Positions 1 to 6,550 of a DNA stretch of 13,509 bases are shown here, one piece after another. Origin of the DNA: an uncultured Collinsella sp. (GTDB lineage Bacteria; Actinomycetota; Coriobacteriia; Coriobacteriales; Coriobacteriaceae); NCBI GenBank assembly GCA_900554455.1, contig USHT01000008.1, positions 1-13,509 on the forward strand, given 5' to 3'. The notes beneath the pieces were generated by a model. It searched no databases, had not been told where the DNA came from, and saw only the letters and a program-made list of their open reading frames with translations. Each line of letters begins with the position of its first letter. Position 1 is the first letter of the stretch. A program made the position numbers and the translations under genes.

Positions 1-250
1 CACATTAAGTGGCCTTCTTTGCGTGCGGAACTCATATCGAGCAAAAGCCCAAGCGGCCCTCTCGGCTCAGCCAAGTTGACGTAGCTGAGATACGGCATGC
101 GGTCTGCTCACTCCTCGAAGTTCTAAGCGGAAATGAGTTGACTTGCAACAACGCTTTGCTTGCGATGGCGGTTGAGTTGCAACAAGGTTTTTATTGGATC
201 TCGAACCCTATGCTCGATGTTCGCTTCGTTCATTGAGTTACCCTTTGCAT
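1..250. other. Left-edge region without a convincing gene
   Basis: Nothing here is recognisable as a gene. A GTG at 9 opens a 75-codon frame to 236, but it follows a stop at 6-8, has no ribosome site, and its product resembles no family I know. Two other forward frames are open from base 1 and close by about 84, so one could be the tail of a gene starting outside the window. Visible structure: a short inverted repeat (66-71 with 84-89), TTGCAACAA twice (143-151 and 177-185), the second inside the palindrome GTTGCAAC (176-183), and a weak promoter-like TTGACT (138-143), 17 bases, TGCGAT (161-166). The stretch looks more AT-rich and less codon-biased than the genes to its right, which suits an intergenic region. 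Confidence 0.4.
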
Positions 251-334
251 GAGGCCGGGACATATCGTCCCGCCCGCAGTTTCGCAGGCCGAAGGCCGAG
301 AATGTTTGAGGACGGGATGATATGTCCCGGCCTC
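251..334. repeat. Long inverted repeat (REP/MITE-like) just upstream of nrdG
   Basis: Arms of 22 bases (251-272 and 313-334) are complementary except at one position, which would be a G-U pair in RNA. The 40-base centre holds a small hairpin, GGCC-GAA-GGCC (287-297). The right arm runs into a 10-bp palindrome CTCCCGGGAG (332-341) that includes the nrdG ribosome site. The length, near-perfect arms and nested hairpin look like a dispersed intergenic element. Only one full copy is in the window, so dispersal is inferred. If transcribed, it would place a very stable hairpin a few bases before the nrdG start. Confidence 0.7.
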
Positions 335-349
335 CCGGGAGAGTTACCT

Positions 350-931
350 ATGAACTACGCGAACATTAAGTATTTCGACATTGCTGATGGGGAAGGCGTT
401 CGTACTTCTCTGTTTGTGAGCGGGTGCCGTCGTGGGTGCAAGAACTGCTTTAACTCTGTCGCGTGGGACTTTGCTGCGGGTGAGCCGTTCGACCGTGCCG
501 TCGAGGACAAGATTATCGAGAGTCTCGATCATCCCTTTATTGATGGCCTGACGATTCTGGGCGGGGAGCCTATGGAGCCCGAGAATCAGGCGGGTCTCGT
601 TGACTTTATCGAACGCGTGCGTGTGGCCTATCCTGCGGGGTCGGGCAAGACCATTTGGTGCTTTACCGGTGACGTGCTCGAGGAGCTTATGCCGGGCGGT
701 CGTCATCATACCGAGGTGACGAACCGTATCCTGGCCTGCCTCGACATGTTGGTGGACGGCCCGTTCGTTCAGGATCTGTACGATATCTCATTGCGCTTTA
801 GGGGCTCGAGTAACCAGCGTGTGATCGATATGAACGCCACGCGCGCCCGTGCTGTGCGCGAGGGCGTTGCGCTTTGCGACGCTGTGGAGCTTTGGCGGGA
901 CGATCCGGTCTATTCGGCCCATACTATGTAG
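350..931 (+). CDS. nrdG: Anaerobic ribonucleotide reductase activating protein (radical SAM)
   Basis: A 193-aa protein, within the usual NrdG range. It would generate the glycyl radical on the class III ribonucleotide reductase NrdD, using a 4Fe-4S cluster and S-adenosylmethionine, for dNTP synthesis without oxygen. The CX3CX2C cluster motif is C26, C30, C33 in CRRGCKNC; the SAM-contacting GGEP is at 71-74; the family C-terminal motif FRGSSNQRVID is near 150-160. The ATG at 350 was chosen because GGGAGAG (337-343) lies six bases upstream and the homology starts there; the frame stays open to 194, but that extension would translate the inverted repeat. nrdD, often the upstream neighbour, is not in the 349 bases before it. 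folE begins 66 bases after the stop. Confidence 0.95.
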   Translation: MNYANIKYFDIADGEGVRTSLFVSGCRRGCKNCFNSVAWDFAAGEPFDRAVEDKIIESLDHPFIDGLTILGGEPMEPENQAGLVDFIERVRVAYPAGSGKTIWCFTGDVLEELMPGGRHHTEVTNRILACLDMLVDGPFVQDLYDISLRFRGSSNQRVIDMNATRARAVREGVALCDAVELWRDDPVYSAHTM

Positions 932-932
932 C

Positions 933-963
933 TTGTGGCCGATGCCAAAGGGCGTGGTACCAT
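933..963 (+). promoter_or_regulatory. Possible promoter of the folE cluster
   Basis: TACCAT (958-963) preceded by GG resembles the -10 elements before several other genes in the window (GGTATCAT, GGGTATAGT, GGGGTACTAT). The best -35 is TTGTGG (933-938), with a long 19-base spacer. It would start transcription around 970, some 28 bases before folE. Confidence 0.35.
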
Positions 964-997
964 AGTGCGAACGCAAAATCGGAAAAGTGAGGCCCAG

Positions 998-1555
998 ATG
1001 GTCGATCAGGAAAAAGTCGAGGCCGCCATTAAGCTGTTGCTTGAGGGCATAGGCGAGGACCCAACTCGTGAGGGCCTGCTGGAGACCCCGGCGCGCGTTG
1101 CCCGTATGTATGGTGAGATCGCCGGCGGTATGGACCAGAGTGCCGAGGAGCACCTGTCCAAAACCTTTGCCGTCGCTTCGAACGATTTGGTTATCGAGCG
1201 CGACATCACGTTCTACTCGCTGTGCGAGCACCATCTGCTGCCGTTTTATGGCAAGGCCGCCATTGGCTATATCCCTAACGGTCGGGTGGCTGGGCTTTCC
1301 AAACTCGCCCGCACGGTTGAGGTTTATGCCCGCCGTCTGCAGCTGCAGGAGCAGCTGTGTGCGCAGGTTGCCGACGCTCTCATGGATTATCTCGCTCCCC
1401 AGGGAGCGATTGTGCTCATGGAAGCCGAGCATATGTGCATGACCATGCGCGGCGTGCAAAAGCCTGGCACCAAGACCGTGACGCTCGCTCGCCGCGGCGT
1501 CTTTGAGACCGATCCCGCGCTCGAGGAGCGTTTCTTTAGGATGCTGGGCCGCTAA
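998..1555 (+). CDS. folE: GTP cyclohydrolase I
   Basis: A 185-aa enzyme of normal family length that converts GTP to 7,8-dihydroneopterin triphosphate, the first step of tetrahydrofolate synthesis; the family forms cytosolic homodecamers. The zinc ligands are all visible: C76 and H79 in [10 protein letters not shown], and C147 in HMCMTMRGV. The segment [16 protein letters not shown] (90-105) is highly characteristic. The frame extends upstream to 935, but the ATG at 998 has GTGAGG just before it and begins where the family does. It is the first gene of a close cluster: the HD-domain gene starts one base after its stop and folB follows. No folP, folK or folC is visible, so the rest of the folate pathway must be encoded elsewhere. 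Confidence 0.96.
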   Translation: MVDQEKVEAAIKLLLEGIGEDPTREGLLETPARVARMYGEIAGGMDQSAEEHLSKTFAVASNDLVIERDITFYSLCEHHLLPFYGKAAIGYIPNGRVAGLSKLARTVEVYARRLQLQEQLCAQVADALMDYLAPQGAIVLMEAEHMCMTMRGVQKPGTKTVTLARRGVFETDPALEERFFRMLGR

Positions 1556-1556
1556 C

Positions 1557-2138
1557 ATGAGGGTCGTCAACGACTTTGCATCGAGGACCGATGAGGGGAC
1601 GTCGCGTCGCGGCTTTATGGCTTCGGGCTTGGCTCCCTTTGGTGCCATGCCTCGCATTGATTACATTTGTGCCAACGGGCTGTTCCGGCGGCATCTGGGC
1701 AACATTGCGCAGTTGGAATCGGGGCGCATCTTCTGCCGCCACGGTATTGACCATCTGCTCGATGTCGCTCGCATTATGTGGATCAAGAATCTCGAGGAAC
1801 AGCTCGAATTTGACCGCGAGGTCATCTACGCCACGGCACTTCTTCACGATATCGGCAAAGATGAACAGTATGAATCGGGTATATCCCATGATATTGCAAG
1901 CGAACGCGTCGCTGATGCGATTCTCGGCGGCATGCCCGATGATGTGGCGTTTGAGCCGGCCGATGCCGCAGCCATTAAGACGGCCATTCTGGGCCATCGA
2001 AAGCTGCGCGTGAACAGCCAACCGCTTGAGCGTCTGCTCTATGCAGCCGACAAAGCGTCGCGCGCCTGCTTTGCATGCCCCGCGCGCAATGCTTGCAACT
2101 GGAGCGATGATAAAAAGAACCTGTCGATTCGCGTGTAG
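1557..2138 (+). CDS. HD-domain phosphohydrolase in the folate cluster
   Basis: A 193-aa protein with one HD domain. The metal-site pattern H..HD..D can be read as H66 (or H62) in CRHGIDHLL, H97-D98 in LLHDIGKDE, and D165 in AADKASR; H111 and H147 are further candidates. After the last Asp comes a compact cysteine group, C171, C174, C180, which may bind metal. HD proteins hydrolyse phosphate esters of nucleotides and similar molecules; the substrate here is unknown. Its place between folE and folB suggests dihydroneopterin tri- or monophosphate, a step often lacking an assigned enzyme (inference). The ATG at 1557 is one base after the folE stop and has only a weak, distant AGG, so translation is probably coupled; starts at 1617 and 1647 would still keep the HD domain. 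Confidence 0.85.
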   Translation: MRVVNDFASRTDEGTSRRGFMASGLAPFGAMPRIDYICANGLFRRHLGNIAQLESGRIFCRHGIDHLLDVARIMWIKNLEEQLEFDREVIYATALLHDIGKDEQYESGISHDIASERVADAILGGMPDDVAFEPADAAAIKTAILGHRKLRVNSQPLERLLYAADKASRACFACPARNACNWSDDKKNLSIRV

Positions 2139-2181
2139 TTAGTTTGCGCGGTCGGGGTTCTAAACGAAGGAGACGATCGCG

Positions 2182-2667
2182 ATGAGCAACAAGAAACTGC
2201 CCGAGAATGCAACCAAGACTGAAGGCGCCGAGCTCGCCCGCCGTGGAAGGGGCGAAATATCCACCGCAACGGCGGTACCCCACGTGAGCTATGACGATCT
2301 GCGCCATGCCGACCGCATCACCGTTGAAGGTCTTGAGGTTTTTGCTAACCACGGCGTGTATCCTGAAGAGAACGCGCTGGGCCAGAAGTTCATCGTGTCC
2401 TTGGTGCTCTATGCCGACCTGCGTGCAGCGGGGGAGCACGATAACCTGGACGCCTCGATTGACTACGGCTCGGTGTGCCACGATGTCGATGGCTATCTGC
2501 GCGAGCATACGTTTAAGCTCATCGAGGCTGCAGCCGAGGGTGTGGCCTCGATGCTGCTACGTCGTTACCCCCTGCTGCTTGGCGTGCACGTTAAGCTCGA
2601 TAAGCCTTGGGCGCCCGTCGGTCTTCCCCTGGCAAGCTGCGGTGTCGAGATCGAGCGCGTGCGCTAA
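2182..2667 (+). CDS. folB: Dihydroneopterin aldolase with N-terminal extension
   Basis: FolB cleaves 7,8-dihydroneopterin to 6-hydroxymethyl-7,8-dihydropterin and glycolaldehyde. The family domain covers about residues 42-161 of 161: FANHGVYPEENALGQKF, then SIDYGSV, then LIEAAAEGVA, then VKLDKPWAP. By comparison with the Staphylococcus enzyme, the catalytic residues correspond to E63, Y95 and K141, all present. The first 40 or so residues are a charged, low-complexity extension absent from typical enzymes of about 120 aa. The start at 2182 is supported by AAGGAGA (2167-2173). It ends the pterin cluster, 43 bases after the HD gene. The next gene is convergent and its stop lies only six bases away. 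Confidence 0.93.
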   Translation: MSNKKLPENATKTEGAELARRGRGEISTATAVPHVSYDDLRHADRITVEGLEVFANHGVYPEENALGQKFIVSLVLYADLRAAGEHDNLDASIDYGSVCHDVDGYLREHTFKLIEAAAEGVASMLLRRYPLLLGVHVKLDKPWAPVGLPLASCGVEIERVR

Positions 2668-2700
2668 CCGACTCTAGAGCTCGTTGGCGGGCGGTTTTTT
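2662..2700 (+). terminator. Likely intrinsic terminator of the folE-HD-folB cluster
   Basis: A 7-bp stem with one G-U pair (2662-2668 with 2683-2689) spans the folB stop codon, and six T follow at 2695-2700. A shorter alternative pairs AACCG (2666-2670) with CGGTT (2692-2696), running straight into the T tract. It lies within the last codons of the convergent metallopeptidase gene, as expected for such tight convergence. Confidence 0.45.
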
Positions 2701-3450
2701 GAGCCGCTGCGACAGAGCCCTGTTGTTGGGGCAGTACGTGTCGAGCAGCGCGTGAAATCGATGATTGTGGCTCGGCTCGAGCAGGTGGACGAGATCGTGG
2801 GCGACAACCATGTCAAGGCATTCGACGGGGTAGGCGGCAAGTTCTCGTGCGATGCGAATGGCGCCGGTTTTGGGCGTGCACGAGCCCCAGCGCGTTTTCA
2901 TGCTGCGCACGGAAACGCGGGAAACGGCGACACCCATTGCGATTTCGTATGCGTGCACCATATCACGCAGCGTCGATGTGACTTCGGACGTATAGAGCTG
3001 GTCGATGCGGGTCTGGAGTTCTTTGGGCGTTAGACCGTCGAGGGCTGTGCGCTGCTTTGCCTGCGTGCACCCACTTGGCTCGTCGGTACCCATAAAGCTT
3101 GCGAACGTGGCCTGCTTGGGCCGCGGTGCGGGTGATGCAAAGTTGCGATCGAGCGCATCTTGTACCGTGATGGGCTTACCCCAAAGTGCAATGATGGACG
3201 AGGGGCTGAGCGGCTCTCGTGCCGTCGCCTGACGTTGCTCGCGCTGGGCAAGTCGACTGATAATCCAGGCGCTGTTGCGCTTCACAAACGCTTCGATACG
3301 CTCGCGGCTGGCGCCGAGCGGTGCACTGGCGTGGACCTCACCGCTCGATGTAACGCGTAGGTTGAAGTTCTTGACGCGCTTTTTGGTAACGACGACGGGG
3401 ATGGATGTGCCATCCGGTCGGGATACGGTAATCGTAAATTGCTGCGTCAA
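2674..3450 (-). CDS. YgjP/DUF45-family metallopeptidase-like protein with altered HExxH
   Basis: About 258 aa, the usual size for this family. The C-terminal half matches YgjP-like zinc metallopeptidases: MKTRWGSC (184-191), the zinc-helix segment VVAHDLVHLLEPSHNHRF, and a terminal run after TYCPNN. In this family the helix normally reads HExxH with a further His in NH; here it is H218-D219-L-V-H222 with H228, so the catalytic Glu is Asp (codon GAT). All three metal-binding His remain. No signal peptide is evident. The TTG at 3450 was chosen because AAGGA lies seven bases before it and the homology starts there; ATGs at 3483 and 3513 would run through an intergenic palindrome. The function of the family is poorly known. 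It lies downstream of the dipeptidase gene on the same strand. Confidence 0.85.
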   Translation of the reverse strand: MTQQFTITVSRPDGTSIPVVVTKKRVKNFNLRVTSSGEVHASAPLGASRERIEAFVKRNSAWIISRLAQREQRQATAREPLSPSSIIALWGKPITVQDALDRNFASPAPRPKQATFASFMGTDEPSGCTQAKQRTALDGLTPKELQTRIDQLYTSEVTSTLRDMVHAYEIAMGVAVSRVSVRSMKTRWGSCTPKTGAIRIARELAAYPVECLDMVVAHDLVHLLEPSHNHRFHALLDTYCPNNRALSQRLKKPPANEL

Positions 3451-3473
3451 AAGCGGTCCTTCAGATTGGGGAC

Positions 3474-3507
3474 GGGCCGGCATGTCGACCGTTCGGCATG
3501 CCGGCCC
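3474..3507. repeat. GC-rich palindrome between two minus-strand genes
   Basis: GGGCCGGCATG (3474-3484) and CATGCCGGCCC (3497-3507) are perfect 11-base complements around a 12-base loop. It sits between the dipeptidase stop and the proposed metallopeptidase start. No T tract follows on either strand, so it is not a classic intrinsic terminator; it could stop transcription with Rho, protect the dipeptidase transcript end, or be a repeat element. Confidence 0.6.
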
Positions 3508-3524
3508 GCTCAAGGGATGTGAAA

Positions 3525-4538
3525 TTAATAACGCTCAAAGAAGGCAAGCGCGTTGTCGCTGCAGAGCTTCTGCATCACGGTCTTGCCAAAATGCTTGGAA
3601 AGCATGTTCTGGAACTCGGGCATCTTGCTGGCATCGGAGAGGAAAGCGGGCACCGTGGCTCCGTCCCAGTCGCCGCCGAGCGCGATGACGTCCTCGCCGC
3701 CCAGGTCGAGCCAGTGCTCGATATGTGCCGCCAGCTGGTCGAAGGTGACGTCTGCGGCGGTCTTGTCGGTTGCGTCGTTGGAAAGGAACTCGCTGCAGTA
3801 GTTGAGGCCGACGATGCCACCCGTGTCGCGAATGGTGCGGAACTGGTCGTCGGTGAGGTTGCGCTCGACGCCGCAGACGGTGCGGGAGTTGGAGTGGCTG
3901 GCGACGAAGGGGCGCGTGGCGTGGGCGACAACCTCGTCAAAGCACTCATCGTTGAGGTGGGAGACGTCGAGTACCATGCCGGCGTGCTCCATCTGCGTAA
4001 GCGCCTCGATGCCGGCGGCGGTGAGGCCGGCGTGGGTATCGTGTCCGCTAGCGAGCGGTCCCTGCGCGTTCCAGCTGAGTGATGACATGAGTACGCCCAA
4101 GCTCTTGAGCACCTCGATCAGCGCGGGGTCCTCGGCAAAGAATGTGGCGTTTTCGATGGTGTGGATGCAAGCGACCTTGTCGTCTTTGAGCACAGGGCGA
4201 ATGTCAGCGGTGCTGCGTACGTTGACCATGCGGTCGTGGTTGAGCATGGCCTGGCCGCTCATGTGCGCCATGATTTGCGCCTGGAAGCGCGCGGCGTGGG
4301 CGGTGGGAATCTCGTCGGGGACAAACGTAGCGAAGCACTGTGCCCACGGCGTGTTGCCGATCTTTGCGAGCGAGATGGCGCAGGCGTTGCCCTCGATGAG
4401 GTCGAAATCTTGCGGATGCGTTTCGTCGCCGGGGAAATAACCGTCGGTGCCGGCGGTAAAGCGCAGGTCGAGATCGAGCGTGGCCCAGCCGATGCGGTCG
4501 GCGGTGTCGCAGTGTAGGTCAAATACGGGATATGCCAT
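3525..4538 (-). CDS. Membrane-dipeptidase family (M19) zinc dipeptidase
   Basis: A 337-aa protein of the renal dipeptidase family, which cleaves dipeptides, including some with D-residues, at a two-zinc centre. The full ligand set is readable: H9 and D11 in FDLHCDT, E129 in HTIENATF, H194 in DVSHLN, H215 in VASHSNSR, then R226 and D290 in GGDWDG. There is no signal peptide, so it is probably cytosolic and used for peptide scavenging. The frame extends to 4568, but the ATG at 4538 follows GGAGG by four bases and the family begins there. It is divergent from the SlyD-like gene across about 120 bases. The metallopeptidase-like gene lies downstream, separated by the palindrome. Confidence 0.94.
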   Translation of the reverse strand: MAYPVFDLHCDTADRIGWATLDLDLRFTAGTDGYFPGDETHPQDFDLIEGNACAISLAKIGNTPWAQCFATFVPDEIPTAHAARFQAQIMAHMSGQAMLNHDRMVNVRSTADIRPVLKDDKVACIHTIENATFFAEDPALIEVLKSLGVLMSSLSWNAQGPLASGHDTHAGLTAAGIEALTQMEHAGMVLDVSHLNDECFDEVVAHATRPFVASHSNSRTVCGVERNLTDDQFRTIRDTGGIVGLNYCSEFLSNDATDKTAADVTFDQLAAHIEHWLDLGGEDVIALGGDWDGATVPAFLSDASKMPEFQNMLSKHFGKTVMQKLCSDNALAFFERY

Positions 4539-4570
4539 GGTTCCTCCGGTTGCAGCGTTTCTTTGCAAAC

Positions 4571-4600
4571 TGTCTTTGAATTGTATGACTAGGGTATAGT
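4571..4600. promoter_or_regulatory. Back-to-back promoters for the dipeptidase and SlyD-like genes
   Basis: On the plus strand, TATAGT (4595-4600) preceded by GGG is a good -10 for the SlyD-like gene, with a weak TGTCTT (4571-4576) 18 bases upstream. On the minus strand, TACAAT (4585-4580) is a plausible -10 for the dipeptidase, without a clear -35. The two -10 elements are ten bases apart, so polymerases at the two promoters would compete. Confidence 0.45.
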
Positions 4601-4617
4601 TAGCGCCATATGTTCAT

Positions 4618-4640
4618 GGCGGCCTACGTTGTGCGCCGCC
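4618..4640 (+). other. Short 5'-UTR hairpin before the SlyD-like gene
   Basis: GGCGGC (4618-4623) pairs with GCCGCC (4635-4640) around an 11-base loop. It lies between the predicted transcription start near 4607 and the ribosome site GGAGGT (4649-4654), leaving that site free. It may simply protect the mRNA 5' end. Confidence 0.35.
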
Positions 4641-4658
4641 CTTATCACGGAGGTTTCC

Positions 4659-5081
4659 ATGTCCAACCAGGGCAAGAAGGTCAAGACTCATTATCGCGGT
4701 ACGCTCGACGACGGCACGCAGTTCGATAGCTCCTACGATCGCGGCGAGCCGCTGGAGTTCACCTGTGGCGCCGGCCAGATGATCAAGGGCTTTGACGCCG
4801 CCGTGGTCGATATGCAGGTGGGCGAGAAGAAGACCGTGCACATTCCTGCTGCCGATGCCTACGGCGAGCACAATCCCGAGATGGTTCTGACCTTCCCGGC
4901 CGAGCAGGTTCCCAACATCGAGCAGATCGAGAAGGGTATGAAGCTCTTCCTGTCCACGCCGAGCGGTATCCCCGCCGTGGTCATCGACGTGACGCCCGAG
5001 GCCGTGACGCTCGACGCCAACCACGAGCTGGCCGGTAAGGACCTCAACTTTGATATCGAGCTCGTCGAGGTCGAGGGTTAG
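4659..5081 (+). CDS. SlyD-like FKBP-type peptidyl-prolyl isomerase
   Basis: A 140-aa FKBP of the SlyD branch, which speeds cis-trans isomerisation at proline and acts as a folding chaperone. The FKBP fold is split, residues 1-68 (YRGTLDDGTQFDSS, GQMIKGFDAAV, YGEH) and about 123-140 (NHELAGKDLNFDIELVEV), around an inserted IF chaperone domain at roughly 69-120. Unlike Escherichia coli SlyD, it has no His/Cys-rich metal-binding tail: it stops at VEVEG. The ATG at 4659 follows GGAGGT by four bases; an upstream in-frame start at 4629 would precede that site. The stop is three bases before the UreE-like gene, so the two are probably co-translated, suggesting a shared role, perhaps in nickel-protein assembly. 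Confidence 0.94.
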   Translation: MSNQGKKVKTHYRGTLDDGTQFDSSYDRGEPLEFTCGAGQMIKGFDAAVVDMQVGEKKTVHIPAADAYGEHNPEMVLTFPAEQVPNIEQIEKGMKLFLSTPSGIPAVVIDVTPEAVTLDANHELAGKDLNFDIELVEVEG

Positions 5082-5084
5082 AGT

Positions 5085-5663
5085 ATGCCTGAACGCTTGG
5101 TTTCGACGACATGCTTGGGAAATCTCAACGATCCGTCCTATGAACTCCTGCTTCGCCGGGAGCTGGGCGGTGTCTTTGAAGTTGACGAGCTACTGCTCGA
5201 TTGGGACCAGGCCGATGTATGCGCGTTTGTGGGCGTGACGGAGCTGGGGCGCACGGTCGATGTTCGGCTGGATACTGCCGACGGCGGTCGTCTTGCCGAC
5301 GGCGACGTGCTCGCCATTGACCGTTCGGGCATGGTGCCCGTGGCGGTTGTCGTGCGCTTGCGCAGCGCCGAGGTTTATTTGGTCGAAGTTGACCGCATGG
5401 ACCCGATTGCGCTCGCGCATTCGTGCTGGGAGATCGGCAACATGCATGCGCCGCTCTTCCGGGGCGACTCGGACGAGCATACTGTGCGCATGTATACGCC
5501 GGTGCAGCCTGTTTTGGGCCGCATGCTCCGGGGTGTCGAGGGTGTTCGGCTCTCGCTGGTTACCCGTGAACTCGATGCGGACCGGCGCTTTGCGTCGAGT
5601 GCGGCGGAGGTCGTCGTGAGCATGGCTCCCGACTTTACCATCGTAAAAAAGGCGCGCGGCTAA
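5085..5663 (+). CDS. UreE-like metallochaperone
   Basis: A 192-aa protein whose central and C-terminal parts resemble urease accessory protein UreE: GGRLADGDVLAIDRSGMVPV (67-86), then a sheet leading to ALAHSCWEIGNMHAPLF (109-125), then a C-terminal domain with PVQPVLGRMLRGVEG. UreE binds nickel at a dimer-interface His in an LGNRH motif; the equivalent here is GNMH with H121, the His kept and the Arg changed to Met. There is no His-rich tail. ATG 5085 has GAGGG seven bases upstream, inside the end of the preceding gene. No urease structural or other accessory genes are present, so it may serve another nickel enzyme or a distant urease cluster. The match is to motifs only; remote similarity could mislead. 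Confidence 0.72.
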   Translation: MPERLVSTTCLGNLNDPSYELLLRRELGGVFEVDELLLDWDQADVCAFVGVTELGRTVDVRLDTADGGRLADGDVLAIDRSGMVPVAVVVRLRSAEVYLVEVDRMDPIALAHSCWEIGNMHAPLFRGDSDEHTVRMYTPVQPVLGRMLRGVEGVRLSLVTRELDADRRFASSAAEVVVSMAPDFTIVKKARG

Positions 5664-5746
5664 GCGCGCGTATGCGCAAGACGGGCTTTGAGGGGCGACC
5701 GATCAAGGTCCGTCTTGCTGTTGATATGAGGCTTTGGGGGAAGCAT

Positions 5747-6544
5747 ATGGGTCTTGAGGGAATCAAACTGATTGCATGCGATTTGGACGGCACGTTGCTG
5801 CATCCGGGGGAGCGCGAGCTGCGTTCCGAGGCCTTTGAGCTTATCGATGAGCTGCATCGTCGTGGTATCGTGTTTATGCCGGCGAGTGGCCGTCAATATG
5901 CGAGCTTGCGCTACCTGTTTGCCCCGGTGGCCGATGAGCTCGCCTATGTATGCGAAAACGGAACCCTGGTGATGAGCGAGGGGCGTGCCGTCGTCAAGCG
6001 TTCCATGGAGCGTAGCCTTGCTATGGTTATTGCGAATACCGTGGTTGCGTATCCCCATACCGACATGACCCTTTCGTGTGAGGGGCACATCTACGCCATG
6101 AGCGGCAACGATGCGTTCGTCGACCATTTGCGCTATGTGGTCCACTGCGATGTGGCGGTGGTCGACCGTCCCGAGGACATCGACGAGGATGTCATTAAGA
6201 TTGGCTTCCAGACGCCCGAGGTGGATTATCCGGCGGCCCGGGAGTATTTCGAGCGCCTCTTTGGCGACCGTGTCGATGTGATGACGTCAGGAACCGCATG
6301 GACGGACCTTATCGGTTTCGGTTCGGGCAAGGGCTCCGCGCTTGCCGATTACGGTCGTGTCCTGGGGATTTCGCCCGATGAGATGATGGCATTTGGCGAC
6401 AATGAGAACGATCGCGACATGCTCAACGTCGTGGGCCATCCCTATCTGATGGAGAGCTGCAACCCCACCATGCGCGGTATCAACGATCGCGTCCGTTACG
6501 TGCACACGGTCGAAGAAGAACTGCGCCGCCTGCTCGCCGAGTAG
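5747..6544 (+). CDS. Cof-type HAD-superfamily phosphatase
   Basis: A 265-aa HAD hydrolase of the Cof/IIB subgroup, with the cap domain between motifs II and III. Motif I is D12-L-D14-G-T in ACDLDGTLL, motif II is S47 in PASGRQ, the motif III Lys is K195 in GSGKGSAL, and motif IV is GDNENDRDML (217-226). These enzymes dephosphorylate sugar phosphates, nucleotides or cofactors; sequence alone does not fix the substrate. The frame opens at 5672, but the ATG at 5747 follows GGGGGA closely and begins just before motif I. The gap of 83 bases after the UreE-like gene holds a small GCGCGC hairpin (5652-5657 with 5664-5669) over that gene's stop codon and no clear promoter, so it may be co-transcribed. 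Confidence 0.92.
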   Translation: MGLEGIKLIACDLDGTLLHPGERELRSEAFELIDELHRRGIVFMPASGRQYASLRYLFAPVADELAYVCENGTLVMSEGRAVVKRSMERSLAMVIANTVVAYPHTDMTLSCEGHIYAMSGNDAFVDHLRYVVHCDVAVVDRPEDIDEDVIKIGFQTPEVDYPAAREYFERLFGDRVDVMTSGTAWTDLIGFGSGKGSALADYGRVLGISPDEMMAFGDNENDRDMLNVVGHPYLMESCNPTMRGINDRVRYVHTVEEELRRLLAE

Positions 6545-6550
6545 GTTTTC

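Noticed and set aside
9..236. 75-codon forward frame with a GTG start
   Set aside because: It begins directly after a stop codon, has no ribosome site, resembles no known family, and lies in AT-richer sequence unlike the genes nearby.
194..349. N-terminal extension of nrdG
   Set aside because: It would translate the inverted repeat; the ATG at 350 has a proper ribosome site and matches the family's start.
788..1657. 289-codon minus-strand frame
   Set aside because: It is antisense to folE, whose motifs are unmistakable, and shows no family resemblance; it reflects GC-rich third positions.
3498..4082. 194-codon plus-strand frame
   Set aside because: Antisense shadow of the M19 dipeptidase, with repetitive Val/Gly/Ala/Glu composition.
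5652..5669. GCGCGC hairpin over the UreE-like stop as a terminator
   Set aside because: Only six pairs and no T tract follows; the HAD gene is close and may be in the same transcript.
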